Shown here piece by piece: positions 17,323 through 25,500 of a stretch of 64,000 bases of DNA. The stretch is taken from positions 13,955 to 77,954 of the forward strand of contig CAZFHA010000017.1 of NCBI GenBank assembly GCA_964518595.1, written 5' to 3'. Origin of the DNA: CAZFHA01 sp964518595. GTDB lineage: Bacteria > Bacillota > Clostridia > Saccharofermentanales > Saccharofermentanaceae. The number at the start of each line of letters is the position of its first letter. The first letter of the stretch is position 1. The notes under the pieces were generated by a model. It was not told the DNA's origin, did no database searches, and saw nothing but the letters and a program-made list of their open reading frames with translations. The position numbers and the translations under genes are program-made.

Positions 17323-18651
17323 ATGTGTGACACCTTTGTCTCTCTGGGTAATAATACCCTTAATGGAAAGACTATTTTCGCTAAAAATAGTGATCGGGAG
17401 CCCAGCGAAGCTCAGGTACTGGTACACTACCCGCGTAAAGTCTATCAACTAGATCATACCCCGACTCTGCGATGCACTTATATTGCTATTCCACAGGTAG
17501 CGCTGACTTACGAGGTTTTTCTTAGTCAGCCATATTGGATGTGGGGCGCAGAAATGGGCAGTAACGAGTTTGGCTTAACCATTGGAAACGAAGCTGTTTT
17601 TACCAAAGAGGAGCCTGGTGCTTCGGCGCTTACAGGCATGGATCTCCTACGGCTAGCACTGGAACGATGTCAGACTGCCGCTGAGGCGTTGGACTGTATC
17701 ATTGAACTATTAGAAAAATATGGCCAAGGCGGTAATTGTGGTTACCAAAAGAAGCTAAATTATGATAACTCCTTTCTGCTGGTTGATCCGAAGGAGGCCT
17801 ATGTATTAGAAACTGCCGGTAAATTCTGGGTTTCGAAAAAAGTTAAGGATTTTTACGCCATCTCAAATGGGTTAACCATAGGCAGTAACTTTGATCGCAG
17901 TCATCCTGATCTTATTTCCCATGCTCTTGCCAAAGGCTATTGCAAGAAAGCGGAAGACTTTCATTTTGCCCATTGTTATGGACGTTCCTTACATCGCAAA
18001 GCCACCCGTTGTCAAAAGCGGCGCACACTGGTGGAGAATCTTCTGGCAGAGAATTCCACTAGGTTGACTCCGCTAACCATGCGCCGAATCCTCAGCGCCC
18101 ATCAGTCTGACCAGAAAGTGACAGTTTTTAGACAAGGGTCTATGTCAGATGTTTGTATGCATGCCGGTGGGGTTATCTCCAGCCAGACAACCCAAAGCAT
18201 GATAGCCCAATTATCCTTAGCTCCGGAAGAGAACCTTTATTGGATAACAGGTTCATCTCTGCCCTGTATTTCTTTATTTAAACCTTACCGTTTAGGTGAA
18301 CTTACCCAAAAGGCTAAATTACTGCCCAGTGCTACTTTCTGGCATCGACGCGAAGAATTACGGCGACGACTGCTGGGTAGAGATGCTTCAACCATCGAAA
18401 CACTCTATGCCTTAACAGCCAAATATCAAGAAGACATTGATTGTTTATTTCCCCTAGAAAAGCAGAGTGGGACGCAGCTAACTACTGAAATAATTCAGAA
18501 AGCTTTCGCATTAGATGAGGCCTTTACTAAAGAAATGGAAAATTTTTTACCTCTTCCCCAACTCACGCCCAAAAGGGGAAACCTATACTTTCGACATTAT
18601 TGGAAAAAAGAAAACCGAATCTTAAAGGCAAGTAAAAAGGAGCGCACATGA
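17323..18651 (+). CDS. Secernin-like C69 family peptidase
   Basis: Member of the Ntn-hydrolase type C69/U34 group. It begins MCDTFVSLGNNT, so Cys2 becomes the nucleophile after Met removal, and continues TIFAKNSDREPSEAQ, the KNSDR motif of secernins. Further family features are SQPYWMWGAEMGSNEFGLTI-type strand (WGAEMG-NEFGL) and GGNCGY. No signal peptide is present, so the protein is cytosolic. The length (442 aa) fits bacterial secernin-like dipeptidases. The ATG follows AGGAGAGG. Its stop overlaps the next HAD gene (ATGA), so they are translationally coupled. Substrate probably dipeptides; not proven for this branch. Confidence 0.87.
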   Translation: MCDTFVSLGNNTLNGKTIFAKNSDREPSEAQVLVHYPRKVYQLDHTPTLRCTYIAIPQVALTYEVFLSQPYWMWGAEMGSNEFGLTIGNEAVFTKEEPGASALTGMDLLRLALERCQTAAEALDCIIELLEKYGQGGNCGYQKKLNYDNSFLLVDPKEAYVLETAGKFWVSKKVKDFYAISNGLTIGSNFDRSHPDLISHALAKGYCKKAEDFHFAHCYGRSLHRKATRCQKRRTLVENLLAENSTRLTPLTMRRILSAHQSDQKVTVFRQGSMSDVCMHAGGVISSQTTQSMIAQLSLAPEENLYWITGSSLPCISLFKPYRLGELTQKAKLLPSATFWHRREELRRRLLGRDASTIETLYALTAKYQEDIDCLFPLEKQSGTQLTTEIIQKAFALDEAFTKEMENFLPLPQLTPKRGNLYFRHYWKKENRILKASKKERT

Positions 18652-19505
18652 AACCATACCAAAATATCCTACTCATTACCGATTTAGATGGTACTCTTAT
18701 CAATAGTAATCACCAAGTAGATACTGGGAATATTGCTGCCTTAGAGCAATTCACTGCCGGCGGCGGTTCCTTTGCCATTGCCACAGGCAGAACCTTTGAC
18801 AGCGCCTATCCCTATATTAAGGATCTCCCCATTAACTTCCCCTGCGTTTTTTATAATGGCAGCCTAACCTTTGATATTCATACCAGAAAAGTGATCGCCA
18901 TGGAGCAGCTCAAACATCAGCCGCTTTTGCCATTTTTGGAGCAACTACGGGTAAACTCTCCTCAAACCATGATACAAGTATTTACTCCCGAACAGCTTTA
19001 TTTTCTTCATGAGCCCGGCCCGATGGATCCTAGTGTCATTCGTGAGTCTCATGATTATATTCATGTTACTCTGGAAGAGGTAATGGACAAACATTGGCTT
19101 AAACTGCTCTTATATGACGATCCTAAGCCTCTGGCTTTGCTTGGTAAGGATATCATTGGCGGCAGTCTATCCACGGAAATGGATATTCTCTTTTCAGCCC
19201 CTTTCTATTTAGAGTTCCTACCAAAAGATAAGTCTAAAGGCTCTGCCATCGAAGGCTTGCGCCAGTCAGATTTAGGCCGAAACAAGTTTATCGTCTCTGT
19301 GGGTGATTTTGAAAATGATATTCGCATGCTAAAGATGTCAGATTTGGGCATCGCTGTAGAGAATGCCTGCCCATCCTTAAAGGCAGCAGCTGACCTAATT
19401 ACTGTAAGTAATGACCAGTCTGCCTTGCGTGAAATTATTCAGAATATCCTCCCCGCTTATTTACCTGTCTCCCAGCAGAAAACCACTTCCGCACTCCACT
19501 CCTAA
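18648..19505 (+). CDS. Cof-type HAD-IIB phosphatase
   Basis: Sugar- or nucleotide-phosphate phosphatase of the Cof/YidA type. Motif I is TDLDGTLINSN, motif II lies in ATGRTFDSA, Lys in KDKSKGSAIEGL, and motif IV is GDFENDIRML. The alpha/beta cap between motifs II and III is present. At 285 aa it is a normal length. It overlaps the previous gene by four bases (ATGA) and is followed after 16 bases by the nucleosidase. Confidence 0.9.
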   Translation: MKPYQNILLITDLDGTLINSNHQVDTGNIAALEQFTAGGGSFAIATGRTFDSAYPYIKDLPINFPCVFYNGSLTFDIHTRKVIAMEQLKHQPLLPFLEQLRVNSPQTMIQVFTPEQLYFLHEPGPMDPSVIRESHDYIHVTLEEVMDKHWLKLLLYDDPKPLALLGKDIIGGSLSTEMDILFSAPFYLEFLPKDKSKGSAIEGLRQSDLGRNKFIVSVGDFENDIRMLKMSDLGIAVENACPSLKAAADLITVSNDQSALREIIQNILPAYLPVSQQKTTSALHS

Positions 19506-19521
19506 GAAATGAGTACCTAAG

Positions 19522-20367
19522 ATGCTACTGTTTATCTTTGCTTTACGAGCCGAGGCCGAGCCCTTTATCACAGCTTGGAAATTGAAAAAAAATATGTCTG
19601 TCCACGGCTATCCCGTTTATGAAAGTGCCGACCGAGCCTTGGTAATTTCCGGTGTGGGCAAATTAAACGCAGCGGCTGCTACGACCTTGTTACTTGCTCT
19701 TTATCAGCTGAAAAACAATCAGCAGCTAGATGATACTCTGATTATTAATATTGGTTGTTGTGCCGCAATTTCGAGTCTTCCTATTGGCGAACTGTTGGTT
19801 GTCGCTAAGATTGTTGATGCTGAAACCGGATACAGTTATTATCCGGATACTGCGCCTACTATCAAGCTAGTCCGTGGCAGACTCGAAACCAGAAGTCGTC
19901 CTGTGACCCCAGAAAACTGTCAAAACAAGGTAGATTTCCCACAAATATATGATATGGAAGCCGCCGGTATTGCGGCAGGAGCTAAGCACTTCTTAGGGCC
20001 ACATCAACTCCTGCTGCTAAAGCTGGTAACAGATCATGGGGTTACTTCTGCCTTCGACCCTCAGCAGATAAGGGAGCAATTACAGATTAACTTACCGCTG
20101 ATAGAAGCCAATATTGCCCATCATACTACTTGGCTTACAGCCGGTGCTTTTCCCTTTAAACAGGAACGAGAAGTAGCGCTTGCCTTAGCTCAAAGTCTAT
20201 CCTTTAGCCAAGAAATGACCCGCCAATTTCTGCAGTTAGTCTATCAGGCCAGAAGTGCCAAGCTTGATATTTCTTCGATTCTGTCGCCCTATCAGAATCT
20301 GTCAGTTCAAAGCAAAGCGCAAAGTAAACAAATCCTTAAGGAGCTCCAAGATGTCCTTACTACCTGA
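19522..20367 (+). CDS. Nucleosidase/nucleoside phosphorylase-family protein
   Basis: Member of the PNP/MTA-SAH nucleosidase superfamily. N-terminal FALRAEAEPF matches the MTAN opening with an acidic residue, VISGVGKLNAAAAT is the Gly-rich loop, IINIGCCAA follows, YDMEAAGIAAGA carries the ribose-binding Met-Glu, and VTDHGVTS holds the catalytic Asp position. About 75 C-terminal residues (205-281) are helical and not part of the usual nucleosidase core. Its end overlaps the radical SAM gene by 17 bases. It could cleave 5'-deoxyadenosine made by that neighbour; this is inference. A futalosine hydrolase role is less likely because no menaquinone genes are near. Confidence 0.8.
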   Translation: MLLFIFALRAEAEPFITAWKLKKNMSVHGYPVYESADRALVISGVGKLNAAAATTLLLALYQLKNNQQLDDTLIINIGCCAAISSLPIGELLVVAKIVDAETGYSYYPDTAPTIKLVRGRLETRSRPVTPENCQNKVDFPQIYDMEAAGIAAGAKHFLGPHQLLLLKLVTDHGVTSAFDPQQIREQLQINLPLIEANIAHHTTWLTAGAFPFKQEREVALALAQSLSFSQEMTRQFLQLVYQARSAKLDISSILSPYQNLSVQSKAQSKQILKELQDVLTT

Positions 20368-21388
20368 GGCTTTTACCCCACATTCGGCGAATTTTTTTCG
20401 GGAAATCTATATCGAAACCGCTGCCGTAAGTTATCCCTTTGCTCAAAAGATTTTGGCGCAGTTTAAGAATAGAGCGCCCATTGAGATTTCTTCTTATAAA
20501 GAAATCTTTAATCGCCCACGCCAGAATGTGCGTCTTCAAAAGCAAAATCCAGCCCTTATACTGGCTGTAAAAGAACCGCCCTTTCTCTATCCCGGACCAG
20601 AAGTGTGCCAGAATTTTGGCTATACGCAATTCTATTACACATCACTACTGCTAAATTGCTTTTATGACTGCGAGTACTGCTATTTACAAGGCATGTATAC
20701 GTCTGCCGATATTGTGGCTTTCGTAAACCTGGAGGACTTTCAGGCGGCAATCCAAGCAATTGCTTCCCTTGAAGCTCCGCCGCTACTTGCTCTATCTTAT
20801 GACACCGATCTCTTAGCCTTACACTCCATCTTGCCCTTTCTCGAGGACTTTTACCCCTTTATGGCACAGCAGCCTGGGGTAGATTTTGAGATTCGCAGCA
20901 AATCCGCCTCACAAGCTTTTCTGAAAAAACATTTGCCCCTTCCCAATCTATTCTTAGCCTATACCTTAACTCCACAACCAATTATTGAACAACTGGAACA
21001 TAAAACGCCATCGCTTAAAGCCCGTTTAGTCGCAATTAAAACAGCATTGGAGCAGGGTTACACCCTAAGGCTGTGCTTTGATCCCATTATTATTGACCAA
21101 CAGTTTGTTTCCGGCTACGAAGACTTTTTTACTGAAGTTTTTCAAGCCATTGGCAAGGACGCTGTCGACAGCCAGCAACTTGTAGACATCAGCTATGGTT
21201 TTTTTCGAATGAATCGCGATTTTTTTCAGCGTATCCGCAAAAACCGGCCGGATTCGCAGATTTTTCGGCAAAGCTTTGCTCCCTCGGAAGTGATTTCCTA
21301 TTCCTCCGAAGACTGGGGACCCATTCAAGAAAAGCACCTATCCATTCTCGAAGAGTACATAAGCCGAGAAAGAATTTTTGTTCTTTAA
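20351..21388 (+). CDS. SPL-family radical SAM protein, probably not a true spore photoproduct lyase
   Basis: Radical SAM enzyme with the CX3CX2C cluster motif in NCFYDCEYCYLQ, matching the spore photoproduct lyase (SplB) family in length (345 aa) and in the following YLQ and VNLEDF. However, the region where B. subtilis SplB has its hydrogen-donor Cys (AACTSD, from memory) reads LSYDTDLLALHS here, with Tyr at the Cys position. No other Cys is near, so it may act on a different substrate or by another mechanism. The ATG is set by AAGGAGCTCC upstream; the start lies inside the end of the nucleosidase gene, which implies coupled translation. Confidence 0.82.
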   Translation: MSLLPEAFTPHSANFFREIYIETAAVSYPFAQKILAQFKNRAPIEISSYKEIFNRPRQNVRLQKQNPALILAVKEPPFLYPGPEVCQNFGYTQFYYTSLLLNCFYDCEYCYLQGMYTSADIVAFVNLEDFQAAIQAIASLEAPPLLALSYDTDLLALHSILPFLEDFYPFMAQQPGVDFEIRSKSASQAFLKKHLPLPNLFLAYTLTPQPIIEQLEHKTPSLKARLVAIKTALEQGYTLRLCFDPIIIDQQFVSGYEDFFTEVFQAIGKDAVDSQQLVDISYGFFRMNRDFFQRIRKNRPDSQIFRQSFAPSEVISYSSEDWGPIQEKHLSILEEYISRERIFVL

Positions 21389-21446
21389 CCAAAGTAAAAT
21401 TCCCTTTTCCGAGCGTTTCCAATCCGTCTAATGAAGGAGAAATCGA

Positions 21447-22145
21447 ATGAAAACTGCAATCGTAACAGGAACTTCCAGTGGAATAGGACTATCCATAGCT
21501 GAGCTTCTCCTCAAAAATGGCTATGGGGTTTATGGCATTGCCCGAAGTCCATCCCATCCCCTAACCCCTTTCTGGAAGGAATATCATCCCGTTGTGTTGG
21601 ATTTGCTAGACAGCTCCGCTCTACTTGCTTGGTGTGAGACCTTTAAAAAGGCAGAGAAAAATCTAAACCTTTTAGTAAATAATGCTGGGATAGGAAACTT
21701 TGGTCCCCACGAGACACTGCGTCCGGAGAAAATTCAAAAAATGCTTCGACTTAACCTCGAAGTCCCTCTGATATTATGTCAGCAGTTCTTACGGAGCTTA
21801 AAAGAGAGTCAAGGGCATATTATTAATATTGCCTCAGTAACAGCGCGGAAAAGCAGCCCTCAAGGTTGTGCTTACGCCGCCAGCAAAGCCGGTCTGACCC
21901 AGTTCAGTCATAGTCTCTTTGAGGAAAACCGAAAAAGCGGCTTAAAGGTTACCAGCATCCTGCCGGACATGACCCAGACAGATTTTTTTCATGAACAAAA
22001 CTTTACCACTGCCGAAGACCCTAATTGTTATTTGCGTCCTGAACAAATTGCTCAGACGGTGCTATGGGTTTTAGAGCAAGAAGACAACCTTACTATAGAA
22101 GAAATTCTTTTAAGGCCACAGAAGAATCAAATTAAGAGAAAGTAG
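21447..22145 (+). CDS. Short-chain dehydrogenase/reductase
   Basis: SDR enzyme of normal minimal length (232 aa). TGTSSGIG is the cofactor loop, LVNNAGIGNFG is the NAG motif, and YAASKAG holds the active Tyr and Lys. The start follows GAAGGAG. It lies about 60 bases after the radical SAM gene in the same direction and may end the same operon. Substrate unknown. It is not a close copy of the first SDR in the window, being shorter and without a tail. Confidence 0.88.
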   Translation: MKTAIVTGTSSGIGLSIAELLLKNGYGVYGIARSPSHPLTPFWKEYHPVVLDLLDSSALLAWCETFKKAEKNLNLLVNNAGIGNFGPHETLRPEKIQKMLRLNLEVPLILCQQFLRSLKESQGHIINIASVTARKSSPQGCAYAASKAGLTQFSHSLFEENRKSGLKVTSILPDMTQTDFFHEQNFTTAEDPNCYLRPEQIAQTVLWVLEQEDNLTIEEILLRPQKNQIKRK

Positions 22146-22359
22146 TAAGAGCTTTAGCCGTCTTCACTTCCTCGTATTCCAGAGAGTCAAAATTGTAGCG
22201 TAAGATGCGCTCTTTAAGAATATCCCGCTGTAAAAGTTCCTGCATCAGCATTTTCAATATAGTAGATTTTCCACAGCGACGCACACCTGTTAGGATTTTT
22301 ACAAAGGCAGTATCCATATAAGCCATAATTTTTGCCGTATAAAGTGGTCTATCAATCAT
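22146..22359 (-). pseudogene. 5' remnant of a DUF4143/AAA_14-type ATPase gene
   Basis: About 70 residues, beginning MIDRPLYTAKIMAYMD and with a P-loop GVRRCGKST, match the N-terminus of the roughly 400-residue ATPases of the AAA_14 plus DUF4143 family. The frame runs out where it meets the end of the SDR gene, so everything behind the first ATPase segment is missing. The last few residues are encoded by the antisense of the SDR. Clearly a truncated leftover. Confidence 0.8.
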
Positions 22360-22486
22360 AACTACTACCTCCAGGCTATATGCAATACCGTAAAACCGGC
22401 AAAATTTAAATAGTTTTTATGGTTATAACCCGAAAACTATTTGAAAGCTATTTGAATAGGAACTTAGAGTCAATCCAAAAAACTAC

Positions 22487-22518
22487 CCCCAAACCGGCAA
22501 TAGCCAGTCCAAGGGTAG
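22487..22518 (-). terminator. Terminator of the giant surface protein gene
   Basis: On the minus strand CTACCC and GGGTAG pair around a loop and are followed by TTTTTT. It lies about 50 bases behind the stop. A separate perfect GTTATCAG/CTGATAAC hairpin at 22531-22549 precedes it. Confidence 0.7.
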
Positions 22519-22566
22519 CTTCTTACTCTCAGTTATCAGAATCTGATAACCTAAATACGTTTAGAC

Positions 22567-25500
22567 TTAGTCTTGATTTGTCTCTTTCTTACGCCGTTGC
22601 TGACGTGTTAGGAGTACAACGGTTACTGCGCTTCCCACCACCAGAAGCACAACACTCAAATACCAAAGGGTTGTCTGGCTTTCACCCGTCTTGGCCTGGC
22701 GGCTGGTACCTAGTACAGCCTTAGTAGGTGTAGCTGTTGGTTTACTGGTAGGCTTTCCGGTCGGATCAACAATAGGCGCCACGGTTGGTGCAACTGTTGG
22801 AGTACCGGTAGGGGTTCCTGTTGGTGCAACGGTTGGCGTGCCCGTCGGAGTCCCTGTAGGTGCTACAGTCGGAGTAATCGTAGGTGTGACTGTAGGAGTA
22901 ACAGTGGGTGTAGGAGTAATCTCAGAACTGGGGCTAATAATGCTCATCACTTCGATTTCTTTAATAATTACCGTTTCCCCCGGAGCTGAGGTAACCACAA
23001 AGGTTAGGGCATCAGCTTCCACCGCCTCTAGGTCAATGGAATTGAAGCCAGCTGCCAAAGTCTCTACAGAAGCAAAGGCAATGGCAGATTCCGCTGCTGG
23101 TTGAGGGGCTGCCAATTCAAAGATTACCTGACCATCAGCCAGAATTTTTAAGGACTGAGCTACATGACCTTCTTCAAAGAAGATATTCACGTTACGAATG
23201 GTTTTTCTGCTGTCAAAGGTCATGGTGATACTATTTTCTGTTTCTGTTTGGGTCTCCCAGCCGGGCTTCTTTGTGCTACCATCAATGACATCTTGCACGC
23301 TGTCAGCCGGCATATCAAAGGTTTGATAGCGACTGTTTTCGCCTTGATGCCCAACACCAAAGCCTCCGGTAGGGTTACCGCTCCAAGAGAAGTCAATGGT
23401 TGCCTGAGAATCTCTGTCCTTATCCGTATGGACTTTCAGCCAAGCCGCATTGGTGAACTCTTGGGCAAAGGAAGTAACATCATCCAGATCGTTATTTGTC
23501 ACTTTACCATAGAATTGTCCACGAACACCATTAAGTGCGCTTATGGGCCAACGATAATGAACATTTCTCGTCTCAGGATTATCATAGGTCATCGGGTTTT
23601 GGGTAAGCAGTACTACATAGCGCTGACCCGGCTCCAGAATAGCTTCGCCTCCTCCAATAGCCCCCATGGTAATAGTATAAGGAATACCAAAGGTGGTTAT
23701 GGATGTCTTTTGTAGAACACCCTTGGCCAAAGGTGCACCACTGGGTCCCTTACCGTCAGCACTGGCTTGATAGACATAGGCTTCAAGGTCACCATAATAA
23801 GAAGGCCACAAAGAAGCATCATTGATAAGCACTGGCACTTCAATACTCTGAAGGGTAGCACTCTGGATAATACTGGAGCTCACTTGAGTGAGGGGTTCTC
23901 TGCTCTCGGAGCGCTGGGCGGCAAAGTTTTGGGTATTATAGACTTGGAAGCTGTAGAGAGCCGTAGCTTTTCCCGCCGCATTCGTAAAGATCAGTCTTAG
24001 ACCTTCGGTCTTAACCGGTTCAAAAGTAACTTGGTTTTGGCCTGGGCGCACGGAGGACTTCTGAATGGTAGTAACCTCAGCCCAAGTACCATCAGTCTTC
24101 ATATATTCCACTTTGAAGTCTTCTGGTAAGGCTACAATATCCAAATTATCATCACCGGTTGGCAGATAGCGGTAATAGAAATCAATTCTGTCCACCACAC
24201 GCAGCTCGTCAAAGTCCGCTTGATACCAGCTTTCAGCTCCCGGCTCTGACTGCCAGAAAAGATTCTGGTTCGGTGTTTCGCTGAGAGGATTAGCTGCATC
24301 GGTGTTGGTTACGGTGCTGGAAGCTGTAGCCGTGGCGTCTACTGCCATATTGGCATAGTATTCCGCTTCAAGAATAGAAACGGTCTTCATGCCATCAAGC
24401 CACATCTGTAAGTGTCCACCACCGGTCAAAGCGGTAATTTCGATATAGTTAATGTTGGCAAAGTCTACTTCACCTTGCCTGGTGATCTGCCAATCCCCAT
24501 TACCACTAAAGGGAATCATCACCGGCGTCCACTCGGTTCTATACTGGTTACAGCCATAGGTGGCAGCATTGATAGTAGACAACCAAGATTTGGTAGGGGT
24601 AAATGTAATTGAATTGTTGGCATCTGTTGCTAGTTTTACCAGAGGTGCTTTGTAGGAGCTAAAATCATTACCTTCATTCAGAATACGCATGCTAAAGCTT
24701 AAGGCATCGGCGGTACTGAAATCGTAGGCAGCATTTTGGCTGGCGGGATAGGTTAACTTACTGTTGGCGGCATAGGAATCAAGCTTTAGCGACTGATTGC
24801 CGTCAATAACAAAGTAGGTCAAGAAATCCACCATATCCGACAATGGTGATGTAGCAGGCTGAGCAAGGGACGCCGTGGTCTTACCACTATTACTGGGAAT
24901 CAGCCATTCGCTGACCGGGCTCTCTGTGCCAATTTCTGCTCCAGCAGCGACTACATTACAATTTAACCATGCCAGATCTCCCAGTGCACCATTACTTACG
25001 GTAACAGCGACATCATAATAACCGGTTTTCTGGAAAGCATAGGTTACGGTACTACCGGCTAGGATTGTACCATCGCCCATATCCCAACGATAGGAAAGAG
25101 GCTTTCCATTAGGATCGGTACTGGTCTGAGCAGAGAAGGTAATTTCTTCTCCCTGTACATAGCGATCTGCAGAAGCTGTTATCTTGGCGATAGGTTTTTG
25201 AGCCTCATATTCAGCTTCCGAAGCATAATAGGGGCTGGTTCGTTCAAAGACATTTGTTACTGTACTGCTCTTATAAACTGTATTGGAACTATTATCTTCT
25301 ATCAGATTTCCACTGATATCGAACCAATCGCCATTGTTCAGGTAGATAGCATAGCCTACATGATTTGCATTGTAGGGCGAAGTTTTATTACCGGTAATCC
25401 GGTTGTTTTGGATGATGTAATGATGGGTTGGGTAATCGGCATTGTAGCGCAAGGCAATACCCGGTCCATAGTTATCATGAATATTGTTATTTTCAATTTT

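Noticed and set aside
22735..22925. Tandem short repeats that might look like a CRISPR array
   Set aside because: Units are very short, lack unique spacers and are in frame with the Thr/Pro stalk.
22691..23104. Open frame on plus rich in Gly and Val
   Set aside because: It is the antisense reading of the Thr/Pro stalk repeats of the giant surface protein.
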